From positions 1,121,880 to 1,185,879 of the forward strand of contig NZ_AP028155.1 of assembly GCF_033096445.1 (NCBI RefSeq): a stretch of 64,000 nucleotides of DNA, written 5' to 3'. The position numbers and the translations under genes were made by a program. Of this stretch, positions 26,882 to 36,230 are shown piece by piece. The number at the start of each line of letters is the position of its first letter. Position 1 is the first letter of the stretch. The notes under the pieces were generated by a model, which was not told the origin of the DNA, did no database searches, and was given only the letters and a program-made list of their open reading frames with translations. Source of the DNA: Butyricimonas faecihominis (GTDB lineage: Bacteria > Bacteroidota > Bacteroidia > Bacteroidales > Marinifilaceae).

Positions 26882-27367
26882 ATGCAACAACCGATATACA
26901 GAGAGATTTCGCTACGACCGCAAACGGCACAGTTCTTCATTGACGAACTGCCCTTGCTGTTGCTTTGTCCCGTGGGACTGGTCTATGGAGGAATGAAGAA
27001 CGCCCCTCTTGCATCTATCGCCACCCTCCTTGCCGTTCTCCTTTCCCTCATTTTGATTTACCGGCTTATATACCTGAAACGCATACGCTATCACGTCGGT
27101 AGCGAACAGCTGACTGCCGAGCATGGCGTGTTCCAACGCAGTATCGGTTACATCGAATTGTACCGTGTGGTGGACTTCCACGAACAGCAGAGCTTGTTGC
27201 AGCAGATTTTCGGACTAAAGACTGTCACGGTGTTGTCTATGGACAGGACCACGCCCAAGCTGGAATTGACAGGTCTGCCCAAACGAATCAATATCGTGGA
27301 TATTATCAGAGAGCGTGTAGAGTTTAACAAACAACGAAAAGGAATCTATGAGATCACCAATCACTAA
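26882..27367 (+). CDS. Membrane protein with bacterial PH domain
   Basis: 161 aa. Two hydrophobic helices at about 20-37 and 40-60 (LPLLLLCPVGLVYGG and LASIATLLAVLLSLILIYRL), then a YdbS-like bacterial PH domain with RIRYHVGSEQLTAEHGVFQ and VVDFHEQQSLLQQIFG. These domains sit on the cytoplasmic face as binding modules. It overlaps the next gene by 20 bp. Role in transfer unknown. Confidence 0.72.
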   Translation: MQQPIYREISLRPQTAQFFIDELPLLLLCPVGLVYGGMKNAPLASIATLLAVLLSLILIYRLIYLKRIRYHVGSEQLTAEHGVFQRSIGYIELYRVVDFHEQQSLLQQIFGLKTVTVLSMDRTTPKLELTGLPKRINIVDIIRERVEFNKQRKGIYEITNH

Positions 27368-28037
27368 AATAGCGATGCTCCTATTCGGCATCATCTTGTC
27401 AGTCACGGCAAAGGCGCAGATTGTCACGACCAATCCGTTGGAATATGTGGCATTGGCAGAAGGCAACGAATTGATTCTCGGCAAAGTCAAAGACCAGATG
27501 GACGGGCAGAAGAAAACCGCCCTTTTGCAGAATACCATTGCCGCAGAGTTCGAGCAGATGCGCCAGTGGGAGAAGAAATACAACAGCTACCTTAAAACGG
27601 CAAGCGGTTTCGCATCCTCGCTGAAAGCCTGTACCCACCTGTACAATGACGGTGTGAGGATTTTTATCTCGCTATGCAAGTTGAAGAAAGCCATCAGCGA
27701 CAATCCACAGGGCATTGTCGCCGCAATGAGCATGAACAACCTGTATATCGAGACCACAACCGAACTGGTGACGGTATTCTCCCTGCTCCGTGATGCCGTG
27801 GCAAAAGGAGGTAAGGAGAATATGCTTACGGGAGCGGAACGGAGCCAGACCCTATGGGCATTGAACGACCAACTGTCCGCATTCCAAAAGAAACTCAACC
27901 TGCTTTACCTGAGCATCAGGACTTACACGATGACTGACGTGTGGAACAACGTGACGGCAGGTATGCTGGACAGGAACAATGGTGAAGTGGCACGAATGGC
28001 AATGAGCAGGTGGCGCAGGGCGGCAACAGCAAGATAA
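27348..28037 (+). CDS. Exported helical conjugation protein (TraI-like)
   Basis: 229 aa with a signal peptide (LLFGIILSVTAKAQ, cleavage about residue 24) and a helical periplasmic body. Paralogous to the next gene: both have ~30-residue coiled start (EGNELILGKVKDQM versus SKKTLKNQEKIML), a Tyr-rich middle and an end of type TDVWNNVTAG ... EVARMAMSRWRR. This matches signal-peptide proteins of Bacteroidales conjugation operons that probably belong to the mating apparatus. The family name is from memory. Confidence 0.7.
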   Translation: MRSPITKIAMLLFGIILSVTAKAQIVTTNPLEYVALAEGNELILGKVKDQMDGQKKTALLQNTIAAEFEQMRQWEKKYNSYLKTASGFASSLKACTHLYNDGVRIFISLCKLKKAISDNPQGIVAAMSMNNLYIETTTELVTVFSLLRDAVAKGGKENMLTGAERSQTLWALNDQLSAFQKKLNLLYLSIRTYTMTDVWNNVTAGMLDRNNGEVARMAMSRWRRAATAR

Positions 28038-28057
28038 AAAGATGGAGGAAAGAGAAA

Positions 28058-28738
28058 ATGAGACGGGCAATCTTTATCATAATCACACTGCTGTGCATAG
28101 GCGTGAAAGTCCACGCGCAGATAGACCCCACCCTTGCCGGAATGGTTCTCATCTATACCGAAAAGTCCAAGAAGACCTTGAAGAACCAAGAGAAAATCAT
28201 GCTCCTGCAAACCACCGGACACATCTGGACGAAAGAGGAGGTGGAAGCCGTCACCGACCTGCAACGGGAGTTCAATGATTATCTGGATTCATTCCGTTCG
28301 GTCATCAGTTACGCCGCACAGATATACGGCTTCTATCACGAGATAACCCATCTCACGGAAAACATGGGAGAGTTCACCGGGCAACTCAGGAAAAGTCCTG
28401 CCAATGCCGTGGCAGTAGCACTCTCCACGAACCGGAACAAGATATACCGGGAACTGATATACAACTCCATGGAAATTGTCAATGACATACGCACGGTCTG
28501 CCTGTCAGACAACAAGATGACGGAGAAACAGCGGATGGAAATCGTGTTCGGAATCCGTCCCAAGCTGCAACTGATGAACAAAAAGCTGCGACGGCTGACC
28601 ATGGCGGTGAAATACTCCTCGATGGGTGACGTGTGGGCAGAAATCACGGAACGGGAACAACCCAAAGCCAACAAAGCAGAGATAGCCAGGTCTGCCATGA
28701 AACGGTGGAAACGAAGCGGAAAGGCCGGTGCTTTTTAA
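28058..28738 (+). CDS. Exported helical conjugation protein, paralogue of the preceding gene
   Basis: 226 aa from the ATG at 28058, which gives a proper signal peptide (MRRAIFIIITLLCIGVKVHA); the longer frame from 28010 overlaps the previous gene and spoils it. The C-terminal motif GDVWAEITEREQ ... EIARSAMKRWKRS parallels TDVWNNVTAG ... VARMAMSRWRRA in the upstream gene, so the two arose by duplication. Predicted periplasmic. Confidence 0.7.
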   Translation: MRRAIFIIITLLCIGVKVHAQIDPTLAGMVLIYTEKSKKTLKNQEKIMLLQTTGHIWTKEEVEAVTDLQREFNDYLDSFRSVISYAAQIYGFYHEITHLTENMGEFTGQLRKSPANAVAVALSTNRNKIYRELIYNSMEIVNDIRTVCLSDNKMTEKQRMEIVFGIRPKLQLMNKKLRRLTMAVKYSSMGDVWAEITEREQPKANKAEIARSAMKRWKRSGKAGAF

Positions 28739-28766
28739 CATAACGGGAATATAAAAACAAAAAGAT

Positions 28767-29423
28767 ATGGGATTCTGGAGTTCATTATTAAAGACAGGCG
28801 GTAAAGCCGCAGGAGCGACAGGCAAAGCCGTTGGTGGAGCCGTATTGCACCCATCACAGACCTTGCGAGGGGCAGGAAGCGCATTGAAGACGGCAACCGT
28901 AGGAGCCGCGGCCGGATATGTCGGCTGGGAGAAACTGACCACCGACAAGAGCGTGGTGCGCATCGTGAGCGATGCCGTCATTGGAGAAGACACCACCAAC
29001 GCCATCAGCGGCACGGCGAAAGCGGCTACCGAAACGGTAAACAAACTTACCGGCAAAGCCGAACAGACTTTTGACAGCGTGAGCCAGGCGTCAAGTTCGC
29101 TCTCTTCCACGCTCGATGGAGCGTCCAATTTTTTAAGCGGTGTTTCCAACGGGAATGCCGGGAATATGTTAGGCAACTTTTTCAGCAACCTCGCGCATGG
29201 CAAAGTATCGGGATTAAGCATAGTCGGATTGATTGCCGGGGCATTCCTCGTGTTCGGACGTACAGGCTGGCTCGGCAAGATAGCCGGTATCTTCTTGACC
29301 ATGATGATGATTGGCAACAACACCCAACGCCAGCAAGAAGCGTCCGTTACCGACAACCAGCGTCAAGCCCGTCCACAGCAGGAACAGGAGGAACAGACCC
29401 ATAGCGGAGGAATGAGAAGATAA
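28767..29423 (+). CDS. Gly/Ala-rich membrane protein with shared basic tail
   Basis: 218 aa. Small-residue-rich N-terminus (GKAAGATGKAVGGAV), a helical middle, two membrane segments at about 152-168 and 172-188 (GLSIVGLIAGAFLVFG, IAGIFLTMMMIGN), and a Gln/Glu-rich tail ending SGGMRR. The membrane part resembles the end of the 610-aa protein encoded at 30592 (IASIVAGIFIK ... MMMIG). Unknown function in transfer; the tail matches those of both ArdC-like proteins downstream. Confidence 0.65.
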   Translation: MGFWSSLLKTGGKAAGATGKAVGGAVLHPSQTLRGAGSALKTATVGAAAGYVGWEKLTTDKSVVRIVSDAVIGEDTTNAISGTAKAATETVNKLTGKAEQTFDSVSQASSSLSSTLDGASNFLSGVSNGNAGNMLGNFFSNLAHGKVSGLSIVGLIAGAFLVFGRTGWLGKIAGIFLTMMMIGNNTQRQQEASVTDNQRQARPQQEQEEQTHSGGMRR

Positions 29424-29452
29424 GACAGTCATAACACAATAATATTCTACAA

Positions 29453-30588
29453 ATGAAATACACGGAAGAAATGATTCTACAGTCCCCAAGCGGCTATTGT
29501 ATGCCCTTTGAGGAAGAAAAGAATAAAGAAGTAACCTTGTCAAAAGGCTACGGAGAACTGAAAGATGCCGTCACCGGAGAGACATCCTTTCATCACGGCA
29601 TAGACTTCCATGCCAGTCACCGCCCTTTGGCGGCAGTGGCAAGCGGTGTCGTGTCAAGTATCGGTACGGACAAAGAGCATGGTGTATATATTGTCATACG
29701 CTACGGCAAATACGAAGTGACCTATGCGCATCTTGCTAATATATTCATCCGTTTCGGACAAAAGGTAAAAGCAGGTCAGACGGTAGCCATCAGTGGAAAC
29801 GACCTTCACATGGAAGTGGCGTTTGACGGCGAGGAACTGAATCCGATAGAGTTCCTGACCATGCTTTACGGCAATATCCAGGCACTCGGCAAATCGGGAC
29901 ACAGTGCGGCACACGAGTTCACTCCGTTTGACGGTGAGATTAAAACCAGGTACGACCGTGACAAGGAGGAAATCGAGGAACTGATGCTCCGCTTCCTTCC
30001 CGTCTATATGGAAGACCTGTTCCGTGGCGAGTACATCGTACCCGAATATACAGAACAGTCCCTGCGTAATGTGTTCACCGTGGGAGCGGCCAAGAACTAC
30101 TTCTTTGAGTCGATGCCGAGCATGGCAAACCCTTTGGGCATAGGCAGCCGTGCCTTGCCTTTGGCCGGCAAGGTACAGAATCTCCTGATAGCGGACTTTC
30201 TCAATTATCTCGCTCTCAGGCACAATGTCTATCTCTCTACCATGAGCGAGGAAGTAAAAAAAAACTTCAATCCGAGGCAGTAGCCAGCAGTGGCATTATC
30301 GACCCGTTGTCGGAACTGGAGATAGACGTACAGAGCTTCGATATTCCGAGAATGGTGTCCGTCTATCCCGACCGTGCCGGAGTCCGATGGTGGACGAAAG
30401 CATGGTTCAATAACCGGGAGGAAGGCGAACATTCCGTAGAAATCGACCGGATGGCCGCCATCCGTTTCATTCAGGACCGGATAGAAAAGGATGAATGGCT
30501 GGAAGAGTTCTTCCCCAAGCAGATGGAGATATACCACAACGCCATAGAACAAACCAAGGAACAACTGTTGAACCAATTGAATTATTAG
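29453..30588 (+). CDS. M23-like protein with a -1 frameshift at a run of nine A
   Basis: Frame 0 from 29453 stops at 30283 (276 aa). It has a degenerate LytM domain: HHGIDFHA keeps the first His and Asp and YAHL is present, but HxH is reduced to DLHMEV. No signal peptide. In the -1 frame translation continues without stop to 30588 with 100 further residues (SGIIDPLSELEIDVQSFD ... QLNY) that are clearly coding. The switch lies at A9 (30256-30264), which includes the slippery heptamer A-AAA-AAC (30259-30265), with a small stem GCCA/TGGC 17 nt later. Either programmed frameshifting, polymerase slippage, or a simple indel joins them. Confidence 0.65.
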
Positions 30589-30591
30589 AAC

Positions 30592-32424
30592 ATGGGCGAA
30601 ATCAAGCATACAGCACGCTTTGCGGAGATAGAAAGGATATTCGGTGACTACTTCAATAGTCACCTTGCCCCTGTCATGCGAGACACGCAGAACTATCTCA
30701 ACCGCAAACAAACGGAAGAAATGGCTGCATATTCCACCAGTACAGCCGGTATCCTCGGTTCTATGGCGGCAGCCGGTAATCCGATGATGGATCCGTACCA
30801 GACACTGAGAGTGACCGGGGAATGGAACTCCAAGACCTCGGAGGACTATCTGGAAATGTGCAGGGAGAAGATTGCAAACAATAAGGAGATACAGGCAGAC
30901 CTCGCATTGTTGGCAAACGAGTGGCGCACAACCGTGGTGGATGAAATCGGCAGGGAAAGATATGATGAACTGTCCGGGCAATTAGGGTGCGACCTCGCTT
31001 ACGCATATACGGAATACCGTATCGGAGAGTTGATGATGGGCAAGATGGTCAAAGACAATATGCCCAAGTCTTCCGCTGAATACATCATGCGCAAGGCGGC
31101 ACAGAACACGCTTTTCGGGCTGTCATACACATTGAACCAGTCACCGCTTGCCGCAGAAATCGAGCGACGTGGGGAAGCAGCCTACAAACCGTCCAAACTG
31201 GAAAAAGGGACAGGCAAAGTCATCGGTGCAAGCATCGATGCCATATCGCTCGGCGGTACGGGAAGTTGGGCGAGCTTCGCCAAATTTGTCGGGGCTGACC
31301 TGGCATTTTCAGCACTGACTTCCTCCAAGGACAAAACAGGAAACACTGCATCCGTTGAAGATTGCATCAGCAAGGGCGTATTCGGAAGTGAGAGGAATGT
31401 CTTTGACAGATTCCGTAAAGAAGCCTATGAAATTCGAGCCAATGACAATCCTTATATCATCGCCACCAATGAACGGCTGACCAAGAAGATTTCCGTACAG
31501 AGTTTTGATTTCAGGGACTGGATGAGCCATAACGCCCAAGCGAAAATGCCGTTTGATTTTATTGCCGGCCAAAAGATAAAAGATGAGCGATACAGGGATA
31601 TTCCGATGGTCATCGCTCCGGAATACATGGAAACTTATTTGCAGGATATGGAGAAGAAAGAAGAGGTTAAAGGTCAATCCGCGCTTGCAAGCAATCCGGG
31701 ACAATCGGGAAACATCCATACCGCACAATCCGTCCAACAAACCAATGAAACGGAAACGGCAGAAGAATCAAGGAAAGATACAGCCATTGAACCAGAACAG
31801 AACCGACAGGCAGGACAGCAAACCGCCAATGCCAACGAAAACGGCTGGGGCGATTTTTTCTCAACCTTGGGATTGAGTGGTATGGGAGACATAAGCAAAA
31901 ATTTGGGTTATGTGCTTGCCATGTTGCCGGATATTCTGGTGGGTATGTTTACGGGCAGGACAAAATCATTGGATTTGGGAGACAATGTACTGCCTATCGC
32001 CAGCATCGTCGCCGGTATATTCATTAAGAATCCTATTCTCAAAATGATGATGATCGGACTGGGCGGTGCCAATTTGTTGAACAAGGCAGGACACGAGGCA
32101 TTAGGATGGGAACGGAATGAAGATAACGGTTTGAATACGGGAAACCGTTCCGTCCGATACCGGGTCTATGCGGACGAACCGCTGAATCCACGGATTTCCG
32201 GTCCGATACTGCAAGGGAACAACCTTATCGCAACCATAGACCATGTACCTTGCACCATCCAGTTGCCTGAAAAAGTGGTGTCAGCTTACAATGCCGGGGC
32301 ATTGCCGCTTAATACCCTTGCCAATGCCATCCTTGCCAAGAGCGACCGTACCCAGCAACTGATGTCGCAGAATTACGAAGAGAACGACCGGGAAACGATT
32401 GTGCGTACCAGAGGAATACAATAA
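30592..32424 (+). CDS. Conjugative-element membrane protein, 610 aa
   Basis: Mainly helical and soluble over residues 1-370, with Ala/Gly stretches, then an acidic Gln/Glu/Thr-rich linker (about 360-410), then two or three membrane helices (YVLAMLPDILVGMFTG; VLPIASIVAGIFI; ILKMMMIGLGGANLL) and a beta-rich C-terminal 80 residues. Not recognised. The membrane portion echoes the 218-aa protein upstream. The start is 3 bp after the stop of the preceding frame. Confidence 0.68.
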   Translation: MGEIKHTARFAEIERIFGDYFNSHLAPVMRDTQNYLNRKQTEEMAAYSTSTAGILGSMAAAGNPMMDPYQTLRVTGEWNSKTSEDYLEMCREKIANNKEIQADLALLANEWRTTVVDEIGRERYDELSGQLGCDLAYAYTEYRIGELMMGKMVKDNMPKSSAEYIMRKAAQNTLFGLSYTLNQSPLAAEIERRGEAAYKPSKLEKGTGKVIGASIDAISLGGTGSWASFAKFVGADLAFSALTSSKDKTGNTASVEDCISKGVFGSERNVFDRFRKEAYEIRANDNPYIIATNERLTKKISVQSFDFRDWMSHNAQAKMPFDFIAGQKIKDERYRDIPMVIAPEYMETYLQDMEKKEEVKGQSALASNPGQSGNIHTAQSVQQTNETETAEESRKDTAIEPEQNRQAGQQTANANENGWGDFFSTLGLSGMGDISKNLGYVLAMLPDILVGMFTGRTKSLDLGDNVLPIASIVAGIFIKNPILKMMMIGLGGANLLNKAGHEALGWERNEDNGLNTGNRSVRYRVYADEPLNPRISGPILQGNNLIATIDHVPCTIQLPEKVVSAYNAGALPLNTLANAILAKSDRTQQLMSQNYEENDRETIVRTRGIQ

Positions 32425-32437
32425 AACAGCAACAGAT

Positions 32438-34423
32438 ATGAAAGAGAAATCACAGTTTGAGAAAAATGCCGCCGACAAACAAGTGGAACTGCTCTCCGGA
32501 GCGTTAAGCGGAGCGGTCAGCGCGGGCGGCCACTGGCTCAATGCCACAGGAAAGGGATATCCCAAGTTTTATCCGGCAGGCGTGGCGGTCAGTCCGTTCA
32601 ACGCCCTGTTCATGGCTCTGCACTCGGACAAGCACGGATGCAAGAGCAACCTCTTCACCTTATATAGCGAAGCAAAGGCAAGAGGCGAATCCGTCAAGGA
32701 ACACGAAAAAGGAGTACCGTTCCTGTTCTATAACTGGAACAAGTACGTGAACAGGAACAATCCCAACGAGGTCATATCAAGGGATGACTACCAAAAACTT
32801 TCTCCCGAAGAGAAGAACCGATACAAAGGCGTACACAACAGGGAGATACGCACATTGTTCAATATCGACCAGACTTTGCTGCCCCACGTTGACAGACAAG
32901 CATACGATGACGCATTGGCAAAATACGGCAACAGTGTCGAGCAAGGATTCGGAGAAAAGGAGTTGCGTGAACTCAGGCCGAAATTCAATGCCTTCGTACA
33001 GTCTATTTCGAGAAATCTGGCACCGGTTCGCACGGATGGCAGCGGTGTGGCGCATTATGACAGCCAGAAAGACGCGATATATATTCCACGGCAAAAGGAT
33101 TTCGCACATTACACCGATTACGCGCAGGAAACCCTTCGGCAAATCATAGCAGCCACCGGACACCAGCAACGCCTTGCCCGTGAGGGAATGGTGATGAAAA
33201 GCGGGATTCCCCCAACAGAGGATGCCGTCAAGCAGGAACGGCTGATTGCCGAAATCGCTTCGGGTATCAAGATGCTGGAAATGGGACTTCCGGCCCGGTT
33301 GTCGGACGAGAGTGTCAAACTGGTGGATTATTGGAACCGTGAACTGAAAGAGAACCCTTGTCTGATAGATGCCATCGAGAGCGATGTGAACAATGCGCTG
33401 GAAGTGATACGCAAAGCGGAACGGGGCGAGAAAATCGAGTATGCCACCTATCGTAACCACCGCCAGACAGAACAGATGCGGGAGCAAATGCCCAAGCATT
33501 TCTTCGTGGCTGACGAAATCAAGAAGCATCCCGACAAGGAAAACAAGACCATTGTCCTGGTCATCGACAAACAAGGCAGGAGTGCCGATGTGATACTCCC
33601 TGCCGGTGCATCCCTGGAGGTGAACAACGAGATCAAGGGAATGAGCAAACAGCGCATACAAAGCGCATTGGAGAAAAGCGGCATTGAAAAAGTGCGTTTC
33701 TATAATCCGGACGGTGCGTTGGGCTACCGTCCCGATGACCGTTACTTCGCCGAAAAGCAGATAGAGGTGGCGCGTCTGAAAAACTGGGCATTGGAAACAC
33801 TCTCCACCATCGATGCGCACCCCGCAGTGAAGCAAGCTGACAAACCCTGGTTTGAGAAGATACAGATGGTACAGGATGACAAGAACCGCTGGGCTTTGTT
33901 CATCAAGCCGGAAGGAAAAGCCGGTTACAGCGTCTATCCCGAAAAGGATGACCTGAACCGTTTCTTCACCACGCTGAAACAGTCATTGGATAATATAGAC
34001 AAGGTGCGTGGAGAACTGGCCAGAAAATACTACGCCCTTGCCGAGAGCAAGCCGGATCTAAAGGTGGACCTGTTCCATACGGCAGATGAAAGCATTGACT
34101 TGAACCGCATACAACGAGTGGCCGTGTTCAAGACAAAGAACGGGGCGATACTCTGCGCTCCCACCATTGACAACCGGAAGCCACAGCCCCGAAGTGTCAC
34201 ACCACAGCAATGGCAACGGATGTGGGTCGCCGAGGACAGGAACAGTTTCAAACAGCATCTGGCAGCAACGCTTTTCGCGGACGTGCTGAACAAAAGCCAG
34301 ACACAGGAACAGACCTCTTCCGAGAGACAGGAGGAGGAAGTGGAAACGAAAATCAGCCGTGACGAGGAAATCAAGCACGACCGGCCTAAAGAGGAAGAGG
34401 TATCAAAAGGAATGCACCGATAA
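32438..34423 (+). CDS. ArdC-N-like protein, 661 aa
   Basis: The ATG at 32438 follows the previous stop by 13 bp. Residues 25-140 look like the N-terminal ssDNA-binding domain of ArdC antirestriction proteins: YPKFYPAGVAVSPFNALFMA, VPFLFYNWNKYV, then FNIDQTLLP. Instead of the zincin HExxH the rest is helical with a charged region. The middle (ADVILPAGASLEVNNEIKG) may be an added small domain. It ends in a Glu-rich segment and KGMHR, the same tail as the true ArdC at 38560. Likely protects incoming single-stranded DNA; inferred. Confidence 0.65.
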   Translation: MKEKSQFEKNAADKQVELLSGALSGAVSAGGHWLNATGKGYPKFYPAGVAVSPFNALFMALHSDKHGCKSNLFTLYSEAKARGESVKEHEKGVPFLFYNWNKYVNRNNPNEVISRDDYQKLSPEEKNRYKGVHNREIRTLFNIDQTLLPHVDRQAYDDALAKYGNSVEQGFGEKELRELRPKFNAFVQSISRNLAPVRTDGSGVAHYDSQKDAIYIPRQKDFAHYTDYAQETLRQIIAATGHQQRLAREGMVMKSGIPPTEDAVKQERLIAEIASGIKMLEMGLPARLSDESVKLVDYWNRELKENPCLIDAIESDVNNALEVIRKAERGEKIEYATYRNHRQTEQMREQMPKHFFVADEIKKHPDKENKTIVLVIDKQGRSADVILPAGASLEVNNEIKGMSKQRIQSALEKSGIEKVRFYNPDGALGYRPDDRYFAEKQIEVARLKNWALETLSTIDAHPAVKQADKPWFEKIQMVQDDKNRWALFIKPEGKAGYSVYPEKDDLNRFFTTLKQSLDNIDKVRGELARKYYALAESKPDLKVDLFHTADESIDLNRIQRVAVFKTKNGAILCAPTIDNRKPQPRSVTPQQWQRMWVAEDRNSFKQHLAATLFADVLNKSQTQEQTSSERQEEEVETKISRDEEIKHDRPKEEEVSKGMHR

Positions 34424-34435
34424 ACAGACAAAGCA

Positions 34436-35974
34436 ATGAGCAAGAATAAAGAATATGCGGAAAAATACGCCGTTTTTGCGATGGAACAGATGCGCAAATA
34501 CGGCATCCCGGCTTCCGTGACCTTGGCACAGGGCATACTGGAGAGCAGCAACGGGCAAAGCCGTATGGCCCTGAACGAGAACAACCATTTCGGTATCAAA
34601 GCCACTCCGGGATGGATTGCGCAAGGTGGCAAATACGGTATTTACACCGATGACAAGCCCAATGAGAAGTTTTGCAGCTACGACAGCGTGGGCGATTCTT
34701 ACGAGCATCACTCCAAATTCCTTGTAGAGAACAAACGGTACGCGGAATGTTTTGACCTGTCTCCTGACGATTACAAGGGTTGGACGGAAGGACTTGCCAA
34801 GGCCGGGTATGCAAGTGGCGGCAATTATGCCCAAAGTCTGCAAAAAATCATTGAAGCAAACGGGCTGCAGAAGTATGACCGGATAGTCATGGCAGAAATG
34901 AAGGCAAAAGGACTGGAAACAGGAACCGGACAAGCGGTTACGACAAACGCCTATTCATTCCCGGTCGAGCGCGAAGAGTTCCTGTTTGTCACTTCACCGT
35001 TTGGAATGCGTACCGACCCTATGGATGCTGACAAACAGCAAATGCACAAGGGTATGGACATCCGTTGTAAGGGCGATGCGGTGTTGGCTACCGAGAATAA
35101 CGGCAAAGTGGTGGCAGTAAACCAAAATGCCAAAACCGCCGGAGGCAAGTCCGTAACCATTGAATACGAGAGGGCTGACGGAAACAAGATACAGAACACT
35201 TATATGCATCTGTTCTCTGTTGATGTCAAGGTGGGTGACAAGGTGCAAGCCGGACAGAGACTTGGTATGTCAGGCAACACCGGCACACGGACTACGGGCG
35301 AACACCTGCATTTCGGAGTGGCACAGATTACCGCTGACGGACAAAAGCGAGACATTGACCCCGCAATCTATCTGGCAGACATCGCCCAAAAGGGAAACAT
35401 CAAACTGCAAGCCTTGCATAATGGCAACGACCTGTTGGCTAAATACAAAACGGAGGTTACTGCCACTCCCCAGGAAACAAAATCACAAAGTCCTGAAGAG
35501 TGGATGAAGAAACTGTTATCATCGGAAGACAGCGGTGTCGGACTTTCAGGAACGAATGACCCGATTATGGATATGGTGGTCAAAGCCTTTTCCTCGCTGA
35601 TGATGCTGGCGGTAGTCATTGACAACAAGAACGAAGAGGAACAGAAAGAAGCTATTTCTGAAATGGCAGGTAGCCGGAAGGTGGAACTGACTTCATTGTT
35701 GCCCCACATGAGAAGCTGTGCCCTTGTCATCGGAGAGAACAACAAAGCCGTATTGCAGGCAGACAACGGTACCGTGCAAGTCTCACGGGAACTCAGTACC
35801 GTTGAGTTGAGCCGGATGTCTGCCACTTTGAATAATCCTGAACTCTCGGAGAAAAGCAAGCGTATGCGAGTGGCAGGAATGGTCAATGCCATTGTCCTTT
35901 CACAACAGGCTTCACAAAACTTCGAGCAGGGAATGTCGGAACAGCAGAGCCAGAACGAACAAATCAGAAGATAA
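34436..35974 (+). CDS. Two-domain peptidoglycan hydrolase: glucosaminidase plus M23 peptidase
   Basis: 512 aa. Residues 1-150 are a GH73-type N-acetylglucosaminidase (SVTLAQGILESSNGQS with the catalytic Glu at 36, then NNHFGIK). Residues 180-330 are a LytM peptidase with HKGMDIRC (H204, D208) and GEHLHFG, all zinc ligands present. The C-terminal 150 residues contain a hydrophobic helix (MVVKAFSSLMMLAVVI). There is no signal peptide even though its substrate is outside, so it must leave by another route, perhaps the conjugation channel. It ends QNEQIRR. It overlaps the next small gene by one base. Confidence 0.85.
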   Translation: MSKNKEYAEKYAVFAMEQMRKYGIPASVTLAQGILESSNGQSRMALNENNHFGIKATPGWIAQGGKYGIYTDDKPNEKFCSYDSVGDSYEHHSKFLVENKRYAECFDLSPDDYKGWTEGLAKAGYASGGNYAQSLQKIIEANGLQKYDRIVMAEMKAKGLETGTGQAVTTNAYSFPVEREEFLFVTSPFGMRTDPMDADKQQMHKGMDIRCKGDAVLATENNGKVVAVNQNAKTAGGKSVTIEYERADGNKIQNTYMHLFSVDVKVGDKVQAGQRLGMSGNTGTRTTGEHLHFGVAQITADGQKRDIDPAIYLADIAQKGNIKLQALHNGNDLLAKYKTEVTATPQETKSQSPEEWMKKLLSSEDSGVGLSGTNDPIMDMVVKAFSSLMMLAVVIDNKNEEEQKEAISEMAGSRKVELTSLLPHMRSCALVIGENNKAVLQADNGTVQVSRELSTVELSRMSATLNNPELSEKSKRMRVAGMVNAIVLSQQASQNFEQGMSEQQSQNEQIRR

Positions 35975-36147
35975 TGAAACGCGTGATGATGGAAATAGGA
36001 TTGTTAGTCGTCGGGCTGTCCCTTGCAGGACTGCACACCCTCGTATGCTATCGGCTGTTCGGCTTGGTGGTGACACTCGTGATTGTGGGTGTGCAGGTTG
36101 TCATTGCGTCAGGGATAGTCTGGATTAAAATCCGTGCGCCCGATTAA
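35974..36147 (+). CDS. 57-aa two-helix membrane protein
   Basis: Starts at an ATG overlapping the stop of the hydrolase gene (TAATG), ends at 36147. Sequence begins MKRVMMEIGLLVVGLSL, first helix about 7-24, then CYRLFG and a second helix (VVTLVIVGVQVVIASGIVW, 31-50) and a basic end. Coupling to a wall hydrolase and two membrane helices recalls a holin or small pore that helps the enzyme out; that is inference. Confidence 0.6.
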   Translation: MKRVMMEIGLLVVGLSLAGLHTLVCYRLFGLVVTLVIVGVQVVIASGIVWIKIRAPD

Positions 36148-36230
36148 AGACGGAACGTATATGCAGGTAGTTCACATTTAATAGGATATTCCGGTCAAAT
36201 GGTCTTGGTTAAAATAAAACTACAAGCAAT

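Noticed and set aside
32777-33835. 352-codon open frame opposite the ArdC-N-like gene
   Set aside because: Shadow of codon bias in the plus-strand gene; the plus-strand frame has known domains.
35886-36128. 80-codon frame overlapping the hydrolase end
   Set aside because: The 57-codon frame at 35974 in another phase has membrane helices and stop-start coupling and is the better candidate.
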